A DNA stretch of 64,000 nt from Desulfosporosinus acididurans (GCF_001029285.1 NZ_LDZY01000013.1:1-64000); one strand, 5' to 3'; numbered from the stretch's first letter, positions 1-8,636 are shown. Notes: a model not told the origin generated them from the sequence alone. Numbers and translations are program-made.

Positions 1-1
1 T

Positions 2-682
2 GTTGATTTAGAAAACCTTTATGCTAAAAAGAATAATCTCACACCTCTCGAAAGCGTTGAGGTTTTCCTTTCGGAGCAACAACGTCTTCGGACGGAAAAG
101 CAAAATCTAATTCGCAGAAGAAGAGCAAATCTACCGGCCGAAAAAACCCTGGAAACCTTCGACTTCGGATTCCAACGCAGCGTATCCAAGGAACAGATGC
201 TAAGGTTGTCCGATATGACTTGGGTTGAGCAAGCGTTTAACATTTGTTTCCTGGGACCACCTGGTATTGGGAAAACGCATCTGGCCTTGTCCTTAGCGGT
301 ACAGGCTTTAAACCTAGGTTATGCCGTAGCTTTTACGACCTTGGATGAACTCATAATTACACTAAAAACCTCGCAAATCTCGACCGCCAGTAAGAGACGA
401 ATAAAAATACTCAACTCGGCATCACTGGTTATTATTGATGAAGTTGGCTTCATGCCACTTTCTACAATAGAAGCCAATTTGTTCTTCGGTTTCGTGTCTT
501 CAATGTCCGAGAAAACATCACTCATCATTACCTCAAACAAAGGATTCGATGAATGGGCTGACTTTTTAGGGGATGCCACCATTACAACTGCGATTTTAGA
601 CCGACTTATACACCACTGCGAGATTTTAAACATGACGGGAAACAGCTACAGACTCCAACATAGGAAGACTATTACACAGTAA
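2..682 (+). CDS. istB: IstB-like ATP-binding protein of an IS21-family element (5' partial)
   Basis: Helper ATPase of IS21-family transposition, which assists the IstA transposase in target capture. The reading frame is open from base 2, so the start lies before the window. The protein has a Walker A motif GPPGIGKT and a Walker B-like stretch ending [10 protein letters not shown], followed by the TSNKGFDEW segment usual in IstB. The upstream part ([18 protein letters not shown], then [18 protein letters not shown]) matches the N-terminal region of IstB, so only a short N-terminal piece is missing. No terminal inverted repeat could be identified after the stop, and istA would lie outside the window. 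It marks a mobile element at the left edge. Confidence 0.88.
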   Translation, partial: VDLENLYAKKNNLTPLESVEVFLSEQQRLRTEKQNLIRRRRANLPAEKTLETFDFGFQRSVSKEQMLRLSDMTWVEQAFNICFLGPPGIGKTHLALSLAVQALNLGYAVAFTTLDELIITLKTSQISTASKRRIKILNSASLVIIDEVGFMPLSTIEANLFFGFVSSMSEKTSLIITSNKGFDEWADFLGDATITTAILDRLIHHCEILNMTGNSYRLQHRKTITQ

Positions 683-802
683 CAAAATGTTGTATGGTTT
701 GTGGCGAAAAGTTGCTGGTTTTACTTGACTGCTTACATTTGTGGAGAGTTAGAGTAAAATACTATCCTTTTTATGGAAAGACCGAATAGAGGTGAGGCCG
801 AA

Positions 803-1726
803 ATGGGAAAAATGAAGGTTTTAATCTTTGGAGGAACGGGTTTTGTTGGAAGAAACCTAACTGTGGAATTACATGCGAATGGGTACCAGGTCTACGTAGT
901 AACAAGGAATCCTTCCGAATCCACAAATACCTTAGAACATGGGGTTAAGGTCATTAAATGGGACAATCATTCCCCTCTAACTTCTATGAATCAGTTACCT
1001 GAAATTGACGTAGTAATTAACTTAGCGGGCGAGTCAATTGGCAATCGCCGATGGTCTAAGTCAATTAAGCAGGAAATACTAGAGAGTAGGATTAGAACTA
1101 CTGAAGCCATTGTAACAGCCATAAATAATCGTGCCATTCAACCAAAACTTTTAATCAATGCTTCAGCCATTGGTTATTATGGAGACCGTCAGGATGAAGA
1201 GATAACTGAGTCTGAAAAAGCAGGCGAAGACTTTCTAGCTCACGTTTGCCGAGTTTGGGAAAACGAGGCCAACAAGGTTCAAAGTGATTTAACTAGAGTA
1301 GTAACTCTACGGATAGGTGTAGTCATTGGAAAAGAGGGTGCTCTTAGCAGAATGGCAATGCCTTTTAAGTTTTTCTTGGGTGGTTCGTTGGGAGAAGGAA
1401 ATCAATGGATTTCTTGGATACACATTCAGGATTTAACAAGTATGATAAGGTTTATTATCGAACATCAAGAGCTAACAGGTCCTGTAAACGCAACAACGCC
1501 ATACCCTATGCGAATGAAAGAGTTCTGCGAGACTTTAGGTGAGGTTTTAAAGAGACCGTCTTGGTTGCCGATGCCTGAGTTTTTATTGAGAATAGTATTA
1601 GGACAAATGGCGGATATGTTATTACACGGACAACGGGTTATTCCGAAGAAACTTCTTAACACTGGCTTTGAATTCAAGTTTCCGAAGTTAAGGTCTGCAC
1701 TAGAGAATGCTATGGGGAATAAATGA
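803..1726 (+). CDS. TIGR01777-family NAD(P)-dependent epimerase/sugar-nucleotide dehydratase-like protein
   Basis: Extended short-chain dehydrogenase of the YfcH/TIGR01777 family; the physiological substrate of this family is unknown. The N-terminus carries the Rossmann motif FGGTGFVG, with NLAGESIGNRRW and SAIGYYGDR (catalytic Tyr region) further on. The C-terminal part (PYPMRMKEFCETLGEVLKRP) is the DUF1731 domain typical of the family. I chose the ATG at 803 because GGTGAGG lies just before it; an in-frame ATG at 773 has no good ribosome site. Length of about 307 residues is normal. It stands alone between mobile relics. Confidence 0.85.
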   Translation: MGKMKVLIFGGTGFVGRNLTVELHANGYQVYVVTRNPSESTNTLEHGVKVIKWDNHSPLTSMNQLPEIDVVINLAGESIGNRRWSKSIKQEILESRIRTTEAIVTAINNRAIQPKLLINASAIGYYGDRQDEEITESEKAGEDFLAHVCRVWENEANKVQSDLTRVVTLRIGVVIGKEGALSRMAMPFKFFLGGSLGEGNQWISWIHIQDLTSMIRFIIEHQELTGPVNATTPYPMRMKEFCETLGEVLKRPSWLPMPEFLLRIVLGQMADMLLHGQRVIPKKLLNTGFEFKFPKLRSALENAMGNK

Positions 1727-1742
1727 ACATGTCACATCATTC
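1726..1742. repeat. 17-bp dispersed direct repeat, copy 1
   Basis: The 17-mer AACATGTCACATCATTC directly after the epimerase gene recurs exactly at 3572-3588. The flanks differ. It may be a remnant end of a mobile element, but no transposase is attached. Confidence 0.5.
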
Positions 1743-1890
1743 GTCGGGGTCATCGTGTACTGAGGATTTATCATTGGTCAGGCCATAAGAGTTCAAGCTT
1801 GAAGAACCTTTAACCTATATCTGAGCATTTTTGCGAAGGTAATACAGGGTTTTAAGTTTATCGCTGTAATTTCGGATGGAGGGAGTGTCA

Positions 1891-2115
1891 ATGATGGGTG
1901 GGAATCCAATAACATTTGATTATACTCTCGTTTTGCATTTGCTTTTGAGTCTTGGGTTATTTGCATTCGTTGTTGCGTTTGTTGTTTATTTTATGGTTAG
2001 TACTTTGCGGTTTTTCAAACGTAAAACCCAAAATGATAAAGAACTGCTAGTTAAGCTGGACGAACTAATCAAGTTGCAAACGCATCAATCTGAAAAACCT
2101 TCTGCTAAGTTGTAA
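1891..2115 (+). CDS. Small single-pass membrane protein, unknown function
   Basis: A protein of about 74 residues with one strong hydrophobic helix (YTLVLHLLLSLGLFAF and on, about residues 10-36), then a basic stretch FFKRKTQ and a short amphipathic tail that may form a coiled coil (ELLVKLDELIKLQ). A GGAGGG ribosome site supports the ATG at 1891, so the upstream in-frame ATG at 1876 is probably not used. The layout resembles DUF4083-type Bacillus proteins, but that is only a resemblance. I cannot assign a function. Confidence 0.6.
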   Translation: MMGGNPITFDYTLVLHLLLSLGLFAFVVAFVVYFMVSTLRFFKRKTQNDKELLVKLDELIKLQTHQSEKPSAKL

Positions 2116-2129
2116 GGGGTGTGATAGGT

Positions 2130-2277
2130 GGACTGACTTGCTTGACCCACTTGTCAAAGGCAGAGGCGCCTAAATCATATTCCCGGATTATTTCTGCCCC
2201 GGGTTTACCATTAAGATAAGCTGAACCCTTTGATTTTTAAATTCGTCAGTAAATACTCTGCGTTCTCGCTTGGTCAT
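2130..2277 (-). pseudogene. IS3-family OrfA transposase relic (frameshifted, truncated)
   Basis: Read on the minus strand, the sequence starts ATG with a good AGGAG site (2281-2290) and encodes MTKRERRVFTDEFKNQRVQL. It then loses frame by what looks like a single T deletion and continues as NGKPGAEIIREYDLGASAFD, then KWVKQ. This is the N-terminal helix-turn-helix region of the IS3-group OrfA family. The match stops near 2130, so OrfA is truncated and OrfB is absent. It is a dead insertion-sequence relic. Confidence 0.85.
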
Positions 2278-2288
2278 AGCAATCTCCT

Positions 2289-2590
2289 CAACTTTCATTA
2301 GTGTTTTAAAGTGCTCATCTATGGACGGGGTGAACAATGGCAATCGACAGGCTTACTGGTTTCGGAGCCTTTGGATTTATTAAATTCTATTTTAAATCCA
2401 GACTTTTCCGACGCACATGTAATTGGAAAGGGATACTCCATATGAATCTTGGCCTATTGGGTTTATTTTGAACAGGAGATTGAAGTGTGGAAAGAATACC
2501 CAGAGGACTGATTGTAGACCATGTTGAACTTGTCGCGGGCAACCCAGAATAGTTTGAGTAGCGAAGTTCTTATACGAAGGAGGGGGCATT
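2289..2590. other. Gene-poor stretch with protein-like debris
   Basis: No intact gene is seen. One frame between about 2385 and 2515 reads LNPDFSDAHVIGKGYSI, a stop, then VYFEQEIEVWKEYPED and another stop. This looks like a decayed coding sequence of unknown family. A 44-codon ORF in another frame (ATG at 2338) has no clear ribosome site and is not called. Confidence 0.3.
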
Positions 2591-2803
2591 TTGATAAAAT
2601 CAATAATCATTGGTCTAGGGATATTTATATTGGGCTTCCCCATAGTGAGTCTTAGTTCAAGCCTATTTAATAGTGGCAATGCGGAATACTCATATTTTTA
2701 TGCAATGATTTTTTCAATACTGTATCTTTCTTCAATTGTAGGGTTTTCCACATCGGTGATACTTAGTGAGTTAAGAGCCCTAAAACCTTTCGATAAATAT
2801 TAG
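2591..2803 (+). CDS. Small two-helix membrane protein, unknown function
   Basis: A 70-residue protein starting at TTG 2591, 4-5 bases after a strong GGAGGGGG ribosome site. It has two hydrophobic segments (IIIGLGIFILGFPIVSLS and FSILYLSSIVGFSTSVIL) separated by a short polar loop. I do not recognise a family. It belongs to a run of small orphan envelope genes between 1.9 and 5.7 kb. Confidence 0.55.
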   Translation: MIKSIIIGLGIFILGFPIVSLSSSLFNSGNAEYSYFYAMIFSILYLSSIVGFSTSVILSELRALKPFDKY

Positions 2804-2895
2804 GCTGGTTTCCCTAATTTCGGTTATTCTTTTACCCACAAATACAAATGTCCTCCCTCTTATTTTGCAAATATTTGACCATTTGGGGGTTCAAT

Positions 2896-3483
2896 ATGGG
2901 TGCGATGACTTCTTTTGTTAAAGATAAAAGCTGGATTATAAGAATAATCGTCACATGCCTCATTTTATTTATTAGTTGGTTTGGCCAATGGGGATTTACA
3001 AGCATCAAAGCGGCTGATGCTATTGAAATTCAAAAACTAATTTTAGATTCCGTCAAAATGGGGCAAACAGCAATTATCCTTCCAGAACCTTACCGTTTAA
3101 ATCCTAAAATCCGTATTCCAGACGAAGTTATTAGAAAAACGAACGAGGATATTGAAGGAAAGCTTTCTAGGTTCTACATCCCCAATTCGCAAATATTAAA
3201 GAAAATGGTTGGCCAATCAGAATCTTTATTAGATGCTCAGGAAACAGGTAACTATAGATTTTTAGACGGCGGGATTTCTAAATATAGAAATATCAAGATA
3301 AGTGGACATGGCAACATTGCTACTGTCAGTGCTGATATTTGGGTTTGGGACAAAGTATTAATTAACAACGTCATTGCCCACCCCGAAATTGGATTGCATT
3401 ATCAGTTTTCTGTGGTTCGAATAGGGGAAACGTGGGCAATTAGTGACGATAGCTCAGATGTCATACCTGGCGAAGGGGCATAG
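2896..3483 (+). CDS. Membrane-anchored or secreted orphan protein
   Basis: A protein of about 195 residues. The start is taken at ATG 2896 (MGAMTSFVKDK), preceded by a GGGGG site; an upstream frame extension to 2848 lacks a ribosome site. It has one N-terminal hydrophobic helix (WIIRIIVTCLILFISWFG), then a polar domain predicted to lie outside the membrane. The helix may be an uncleaved anchor or a signal peptide. No known domain is recognised. A beta-rich tail (GNIATVSADIWVWDKV, then HYQFSVVRIGETWAISD) suggests a compact NTF2- or lipocalin-like fold, but this is a guess. Confidence 0.6.
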   Translation: MGAMTSFVKDKSWIIRIIVTCLILFISWFGQWGFTSIKAADAIEIQKLILDSVKMGQTAIILPEPYRLNPKIRIPDEVIRKTNEDIEGKLSRFYIPNSQILKKMVGQSESLLDAQETGNYRFLDGGISKYRNIKISGHGNIATVSADIWVWDKVLINNVIAHPEIGLHYQFSVVRIGETWAISDDSSDVIPGEGA

Positions 3484-3571
3484 ATTCATTTACCGAATTG
3501 AATTTGATGGAAAATAGAATTGCTGAAGTGTAGGTAGGGGAGGTTCATCCAAGAACTATCATACTTGAGCA

Positions 3572-3588
3572 AACATGTCACATCATTC
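3572..3588. repeat. 17-bp dispersed direct repeat, copy 2
   Basis: Exact second copy of the 17-mer found at 1726-1742, about 1.85 kb away and in the same orientation. Confidence 0.5.
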
Positions 3589-3639
3589 TTATGTTGCGAC
3601 GAATTCGTAGGATATTGTGTATTAAGAGGAAGGGAATCT

Positions 3640-3741
3640 ATGAAGAAACTAATGGTTGTCATTGCTATAATTGTCCTGGCCCTAGCTGTTGTTCTTCTTC
3701 GTGGTATTGGAACTTATCCAAAAGAAGCGAAAGCCCCTTAG
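3640..3741 (+). CDS. 33-residue hydrophobic peptide (small ORF)
   Basis: ATG at 3640 follows AAGAGGAAGGGA at good spacing and encodes MKKLMVVIAIIVLALAVVLL followed by RGIGTYPKEAKAP. This is one transmembrane helix with a basic N-terminus and a short polar tail, typical of a real small membrane peptide. A longer ORF in another frame across 3591-3956 has no such features and runs through an inverted repeat, so I prefer this small gene. Function unknown. Confidence 0.5.
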   Translation: MKKLMVVIAIIVLALAVVLLRGIGTYPKEAKAP

Positions 3742-3753
3742 TCCAACATCGTG

Positions 3754-3808
3754 TTGATTGTCAAGGGAACGCTTCGCCGAGCGGGAGACGCTCTCCCTTG
3801 ACAATCAA
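3754..3808. repeat. 15-bp perfect inverted repeat (hairpin element)
   Basis: TTGATTGTCAAGGGA (3754-3768) is repeated in reverse complement at 3794-3808. The 25-bp spacer has its own partial symmetry (ACGCT..AGCG). It lies just after the 33-residue small ORF and has no T tract, so it looks more like a small palindromic repeat or MITE-like element than a terminator. Confidence 0.6.
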
Positions 3809-4171
3809 GCCTCGATTGACTGCGTTAACATTCATCGCGGTCATCGGAAGCATCACGCGAAAGTTCTTATCCGTTTCCATACTCTCAACGTTAAATTTTA
3901 CTGTTGGGCTAGCATTAATATATTTTGCTTTTAGGATGTTTTTCAAGAAGACATGATAAGATTTTACTTCTAAAGGAGTGGGGAGAAATTGGTTCCATTA
4001 CCTCTGATGGTCTTCATCTCAGTCTTGCAGGATGGTCAGTTAGTCTCATAGTAATGGTTATATTGTCGTAGATATATTCGCAATTCTTGCTTATACTCAG
4101 ACGAATTAGGTTGAAAAAAATAGAAGTACTCCCCAGTGTTTGCTTATCGATTTTTATTGGGGGAATTGAAG

Positions 4172-4705
4172 TTGAAAAAAATATATATTTTTTTCATGTG
4201 TATAATGTTATTATCAATTACTGGTTGCTCATATAAAAAAGAAATAGTTAATCTGAATTATACTTTTAAAGGAGAAAATGAATTTTGGTCTGCTGAATTT
4301 CAAGTAAAAGGGACAGGAATATCTAGACAAAATTTATTTGGTCAAATTAATTTTGATAGTAATTTGACCAAAACATTAATAGTAACTTATAAAAAAGATA
4401 TATCTCAATTATCTTCAGTTAAATATCTTGAAATATCATATTATGAAGAAGATAATCCTCTATTGAAAGGTAAAATGCTCGTAGAAGATTATAATAATGG
4501 TTCTCATGCACGGAAAACATATACTTTAAGCTCACATACTACAGGCTCGGCAGTTGAGACCGGAAATTCTATGATAATAGTAACAATAAATATTGATAAC
4601 AAAATACAAACGTTTAAATTGAAAAATGAACAATATGGTAAGGGAAATAGTGTTAAGGCCGACAGAATAGTAGACCCATCCATTGCAGTACTACTCAGTA
4701 GTTAA
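4172..4705 (+). CDS. Orphan lipoprotein
   Basis: The TTG start at 4172 follows GGGGGA and gives a Lys-rich N-terminus, a hydrophobic stretch and a lipobox ending SITGC, so the mature protein should be lipid-anchored at Cys about residue 20. The rest (about 158 residues) is beta-rich and polar, with no recognised domain. The gene is clearly more AT-rich than its neighbours and uses many AAA/ATA codons, which suggests separate acquisition. The frame is open upstream to a GTG at 4136, but that would bury the signal. Confidence 0.7.
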   Translation: MKKIYIFFMCIMLLSITGCSYKKEIVNLNYTFKGENEFWSAEFQVKGTGISRQNLFGQINFDSNLTKTLIVTYKKDISQLSSVKYLEISYYEEDNPLLKGKMLVEDYNNGSHARKTYTLSSHTTGSAVETGNSMIIVTINIDNKIQTFKLKNEQYGKGNSVKADRIVDPSIAVLLSS

Positions 4706-4915
4706 ATTCGTCCGCTCTAATCAGTGTTGGACGGACACTTATAGAACCAGGCGGAATTGTCGCTCACTAGATAAATTTCAACCTGTTTAGGAGGCTTTTT
4801 CAATTTTAACAATAGTATGTTATTTCGCCATGATTCGCAGTTAATATGGGATATAGTTGTTATGTCTAAAGTTGCTCTCGACAAAGATCTCTTGCTCCTG
4901 AAGGAGATGCTGCTA

Positions 4916-5389
4916 ATGAAAGAGGATTCCATGGTGAATACAAGGCATCTAAGAAGATTAAGATTTATTGAAGCCGTTATATTAAATATTCCCTTTATCT
5001 TAGTGTTGTTTCTTTATTGTGTAATGCCAATCAATTTGGGGTTTTCGCAACGAATCACTACTAGTTTGGTTCTGGCTTTGGTTTTGTGGTCCATTAAATT
5101 TGGCAAATCGTTAAATAATCTTTACTATTGCAGCATATTGCCATTTATGAAACCTCTATGGGAATACGAACAACAGAAATTGATTTCTGACAAAGGGATT
5201 AAACGAAGAAGGAAACAAAAATACGGTAATGCTTTAATAATTATTGGATTGATAATTATAATAATTTTCCCACTTCCAATGCCCCGACAGTTCAATTGGT
5301 ACTCATTCAGTGGTAGCTTAATTGGTTATAATATCGGAATGATGTTGAGAGTATTTACAGAAGAGTTTGATACTGTGAGCATGCCTTGA
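4916..5389 (+). CDS. Multi-pass membrane orphan protein
   Basis: A 157-residue protein. The ATG at 4916 follows AAGGAG with good spacing, and I prefer it to earlier in-frame starts at 4817 and 4862. It has hydrophobic segments around VILNIPFILVLFLYCVM, ITTSLVLALVLWSI and ALIIIGLIIIIIFPLP, so three or four membrane spans. A basic loop (KGIKRRRKQKYG) lies before the last span. Family unknown. Its stop overlaps the TTG start of the next gene, so the two are probably translated together. Confidence 0.6.
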   Translation: MKEDSMVNTRHLRRLRFIEAVILNIPFILVLFLYCVMPINLGFSQRITTSLVLALVLWSIKFGKSLNNLYYCSILPFMKPLWEYEQQKLISDKGIKRRRKQKYGNALIIIGLIIIIIFPLPMPRQFNWYSFSGSLIGYNIGMMLRVFTEEFDTVSMP

Positions 5390-5715
5390 AAAAGAAGCTC
5401 ATTGTTGTGGTCACTACCATGATTGCTGGCTGCAGTATTTTCATAGGGTATGTTATATCCCACGCTCATACCACACCACAGATGGCAATTAGAACATATT
5501 TGTTTCTGTCAGAACACCCAATTAGTGCCTTGACCACAGGAATTGTTGAGAATCGGTTTCAGACTGAATTAGATAGAAATAGTCTGGAACTGCAAAACGC
5601 GAAAATTTATTCGTTGACGAGACCGCCTCTCGATGTATCAGGAAACCATTTAATTAACGTTAAAGTAATCAAAAAAGGTGCGAGTTATTATGCACAATCT
5701 TACGGCGAAGCCTAA
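5386..5715 (+). CDS. Small exported orphan protein
   Basis: A 109-residue protein starting at TTG 5386 inside the overlap TTGA with the preceding stop, which indicates translational coupling. The N-terminus is a signal or anchor (MKKKLIVVVTTMIAGCSIFI). The Cys at residue 16 follows IAG, so a lipoprotein is possible although the h-region continues past it. The remainder has no known domain. It probably acts with the upstream membrane protein, but the role is unknown. Confidence 0.55.
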   Translation: MKKKLIVVVTTMIAGCSIFIGYVISHAHTTPQMAIRTYLFLSEHPISALTTGIVENRFQTELDRNSLELQNAKIYSLTRPPLDVSGNHLINVKVIKKGASYYAQSYGEA

Positions 5716-5908
5716 TTTCCTTTTACTTGAGTGACAGTTTATCAGCAGAGATGATTCATATTGCGAGAAATTAACTGAATATTAACACATATAAGTAAGC
5801 TATTATCCTGCTTTCTGCTTTGTAGAACAAAATTTCAGTTATTCAAAAATATGAGCCATAATTTGGATAAGACTTGAAATCAAATAGAATAGTTTTGGAG
5901 TGTTTATT

Positions 5909-6733
5909 GTGAGCATTAATTACAAACGGATAGAACGTCCTCGTCAGCGTTCAAGTATTCGGCTGTTTTGGGGCAAGTTGGTTTTTACCTTTCGACGTTA
6001 TGTACATTGGTATTTGAGCAGAACCACTAAATTTGCGTATAAATGCTCACCCTCCCCGCTTCAATACATTATTGCAAAACATCAAACGCCCCTTTATCGT
6101 CAGCTTCGGGATGTAGACATGTGGCTACAGGAGAATAAAGTTGTCAATCTTAAATTGGCAACCACCAAACTACACGGTTTAATTCTTAAGCCTGGCGAGA
6201 CTTTTTCGTTGTGGCGACTTGTGGGTAAACCAACCAAGCGAAAAGGTTATAAAGAAGGAATGGTACTTTCGAACGGTACATTTCAAGCTGGGATCGGAGG
6301 AGGACTTTGCCAGTTATCTAACCTAATATATTGGATGACTTTGCATACTTCGCTAACAGTGACAGAGCGATGGCGACACACACACGATGTATTTCCCGAT
6401 GTCAACCGTACCCAGCCTTTTGCAAGCGGTGCAACCATTGTTTACAATTATGTTGACTTGCAGGTCAGAAACAATACTTTAGATGATTACCAATTGCTTG
6501 TGTGGCTGGATAAGACACATTTGCATGGAGAATGGCGTAGTAAGCGAACTTGTGAGAAAAGGTACGAAGTTTATGAAAGCCACCACCAAATTAATCAAGA
6601 GTGGTGGGGAGGGTATACCAGGAATAATATAATACGCCGTAAGGTTTATGACGGTAAAGAGAACCTAATAAACGATGAGTTTATAACAGAGAACCGTGCC
6701 ATCATGATGTATGAGCCGATGCTCCAAGAATGA
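5909..6733 (+). CDS. VanW family protein
   Basis: Member of the VanW family, first seen in glycopeptide-resistance clusters but with no established biochemical role. Characteristic stretches are GLILKPGETFSLWRLVGKPT, KGYKEGMVLSNGTF and GIGGGLCQLSNLIYWMTL. About 274 residues, normal for the short, soluble form with no signal peptide. GTG 5909 is preferred over GTG 5900 because GGAG sits 8 bases before it. No vanHAX-type genes lie nearby, so resistance is not implied. Confidence 0.85.
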   Translation: MSINYKRIERPRQRSSIRLFWGKLVFTFRRYVHWYLSRTTKFAYKCSPSPLQYIIAKHQTPLYRQLRDVDMWLQENKVVNLKLATTKLHGLILKPGETFSLWRLVGKPTKRKGYKEGMVLSNGTFQAGIGGGLCQLSNLIYWMTLHTSLTVTERWRHTHDVFPDVNRTQPFASGATIVYNYVDLQVRNNTLDDYQLLVWLDKTHLHGEWRSKRTCEKRYEVYESHHQINQEWWGGYTRNNIIRRKVYDGKENLINDEFITENRAIMMYEPMLQE

Positions 6734-6871
6734 ATGATACCGTCTTCCGGTATGCTGCTGATTATAATTGTTTGTTAATGTCCTTATGGCTAATGGATAT
6801 ACTTATAGAGGAACTAAATCTAATTAAGAAAGCTCTCATTCTTTATCTTTATATTATTTATCGATGCAATG

Positions 6872-6926
6872 ATGCCTTCATTCTGTTATTTATTCAAAAA
6901 CAGGTGAAGGCTTATCTTTATTTTGG
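6872..6926 (+). terminator. Probable terminator after the VanW gene
   Basis: Hairpin with arms GCCTTCAttCTGTT and AACAGgTGAAGGC, followed by a T-rich stretch. It separates the VanW gene from the ABC importer operon. Confidence 0.5.
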
Positions 6927-6992
6927 AATCACTCACAGCTTTCTATCTTTCCCAATACACTATTAAAGAATCTAAGATTGGGGGGAGTGACA

Positions 6993-7757
6993 TTGAATGC
7001 CGTTGAGGTACATAACATCAGTATGAAATATCAATCCCTGAACGGGGAAATTGCGGCTCTTACAAACATCGGATTTTCTGTTCAGGATGGGGAATTTGTG
7101 AGCATTGTCGGCCCCAGCGGGTGTGGAAAATCAACACTCTTATCGATTATATCCGGCTTGCTCTCTCCGAGCTCAGGGACAGTGTGGCTGAGTGGAGAAA
7201 AGGTCACGGGGACCTCAAAAAAAATCGGTTATATGCTGCAAAAGGATCATCTTTTCAATTGGCGAACCATATGGCAAAATGTCATGCTTGGCTTGGAAAT
7301 TCGCAAGGCTGTGACCCAGGAGGCCAAAGAGCGAGCTCGGATTCTTCTTAAAACCTACGGGCTCTATGAATTTAAAAATAGATACCCCGATCAGCTTTCC
7401 GGCGGGATGAGACAGCGGGCGGCGCTGATCAGAACTCTCGTAACAGATCCGCAGATTCTGCTATTAGATGAAGCTTTTTCAGCCCTAGATTACCAAACTC
7501 GTCTTGCCGTCAATGATGATATCTATTCTATTATCAAAAAGGAAAATAGAACCGCTATTCTGGTTACCCATGATATTTCGGAAAGTATCAGCATGGCCGA
7601 TCGGATTATAGTTCTCTCAAAAAGACCTGGAATGGTTAAGAACATCCATGAGATTAAGTTAAGCTGCAGTAACCGAACTCCATTAACTTGCCGGGAAGCC
7701 CCTGAATTTCGGCATTATTTTCAGGAGATATGGAAGGAGCTGGATGTTCATGTTTGA
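6993..7757 (+). CDS. ABC transporter ATP-binding protein (nitrate/sulfonate/taurine type)
   Basis: ATPase of an importer of the SsuB/TauB/NrtD class. The Walker A is GPSGCGKST, the Q-loop region reads YMLQKDHLFNWRTIWQNV, the signature is LSGGMRQR, Walker B is ILLLDEAFSAL and the H-loop is LVTHDISES. About 254 residues, normal. The TTG at 6993 follows GGGGGAG. The permease gene overlaps its end and a lipoprotein binding protein follows, giving a complete ATPase-permease-binding protein operon. No TPP riboswitch is visible upstream, so the cargo is left open. Confidence 0.9.
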   Translation: MNAVEVHNISMKYQSLNGEIAALTNIGFSVQDGEFVSIVGPSGCGKSTLLSIISGLLSPSSGTVWLSGEKVTGTSKKIGYMLQKDHLFNWRTIWQNVMLGLEIRKAVTQEAKERARILLKTYGLYEFKNRYPDQLSGGMRQRAALIRTLVTDPQILLLDEAFSALDYQTRLAVNDDIYSIIKKENRTAILVTHDISESISMADRIIVLSKRPGMVKNIHEIKLSCSNRTPLTCREAPEFRHYFQEIWKELDVHV

Positions 7758-8601
7758 AGATGAAGAGGAAAACATACCTGCCATTTCCCAAGCCCTGAAC
7801 ATTTCTTTGGAACGTCAGGAATACTTACGTAAGGAGAGGTTAGGTAAAATCTCTGTTCGCATGACTCAGATTCTCCTTCTAGTTTTAGGTCTTGTCCTGT
7901 GGGAAATCATGGCGGATGCTAAAATTATTGATCCTTTTATCACTAGCCAACCTTCAAGGATTGTAAAAACAATTGTCCAGTTATATAAGGAGGGGGTGCT
8001 TTTTTATCATATCGGAATTACCTGTCTGGAAACTATAGTTGGTTTTACTTTAGGCACACTCCTGGGAACATTTCTAGCTGTTATTCTATGGTGGTCAAAA
8101 TTCATATCCAAAGTAGCTGAACCGTATCTGGTTATCCTCAACAGTTTACCTAAGATTGCTCTTGGTCCGGTGTTCCTCGTCTGGATTGGAGCGGGCCCGG
8201 CATCCATTATTGTCATGACTCTGGCGATTTCCCTTATTGTTACAATTTTAGAGGTTCTAAACGGTTTTTGGGGGATTGATCAGGAAAAGATCAAACTGGT
8301 TCAAACCTTTGGCGGGAACAAATTTCAAGTTCTGACAAAAGTAGTGCTCCCCGCTTCCTTCCCCACCATAATTAATGCTTTAAAGATTAATGTCGGGTTG
8401 TCATGGGTCGGGGTGATAGTGGGAGAGTTCCTGGTTTCCAAAGCTGGATTAGGTTACCTTATCATTTACGGCGGACAGGTTTTTAAGTTAGACCTGGTAA
8501 TGACCAGTGTAATAATTCTGGGAGTAGCTGCAGCTATCATGTATCAGGGGGTGGTTTATCTTGAAAGACTGCTTGTAAAAAATAATGATCTCAACTATTA
8601 G
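7750..8601 (+). CDS. ABC transporter permease (SsuC/TauC type)
   Basis: Inner-membrane permease of the same importer. It has about six hydrophobic segments and the binding-protein-dependent transport loop around KIALGPVFLVWIGAGPASII with the EAA-like region ALKINVGLSWVGVIVGEFLV. The ATG at 7750 is preferred over 7744 because AAGGAG lies 8 bases before it. It overlaps the ATPase gene by 8 bases, which suggests coupled translation. About 283 residues. Confidence 0.9.
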   Translation: MFEDEEENIPAISQALNISLERQEYLRKERLGKISVRMTQILLLVLGLVLWEIMADAKIIDPFITSQPSRIVKTIVQLYKEGVLFYHIGITCLETIVGFTLGTLLGTFLAVILWWSKFISKVAEPYLVILNSLPKIALGPVFLVWIGAGPASIIVMTLAISLIVTILEVLNGFWGIDQEKIKLVQTFGGNKFQVLTKVVLPASFPTIINALKINVGLSWVGVIVGEFLVSKAGLGYLIIYGGQVFKLDLVMTSVIILGVAAAIMYQGVVYLERLLVKNNDLNY

Positions 8602-8636
8602 TACATAAGTTTCTTTATAAAAAGGGAGGAGCCAAT

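Noticed and set aside
19-243. Minus-strand ORF at the left edge
   Set aside because: It is the shadow of the istB frame, which continues from outside the window and carries conserved motifs.
3591-3956. 121-codon ORF across the small peptide gene
   Set aside because: It crosses the 15-bp inverted repeat, has no ribosome site and no family features; the 33-residue peptide in another frame is better supported.
5909-6733. Vancomycin-resistance locus
   Set aside because: VanW alone is widespread without resistance, and no vanH, vanA or vanX-type genes are adjacent.
6730-6966. 78-codon ORF behind the VanW gene
   Set aside because: It runs through the terminator hairpin at 6872-6926, has no ribosome site apart from the overlap with the VanW stop, and looks like AT-rich chance coding.
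6734-6992. TPP riboswitch before the NMT1/THI5-like importer
   Set aside because: No thi-box-like sequence is present; only a terminator hairpin is seen, so a thiamine role was not assumed.
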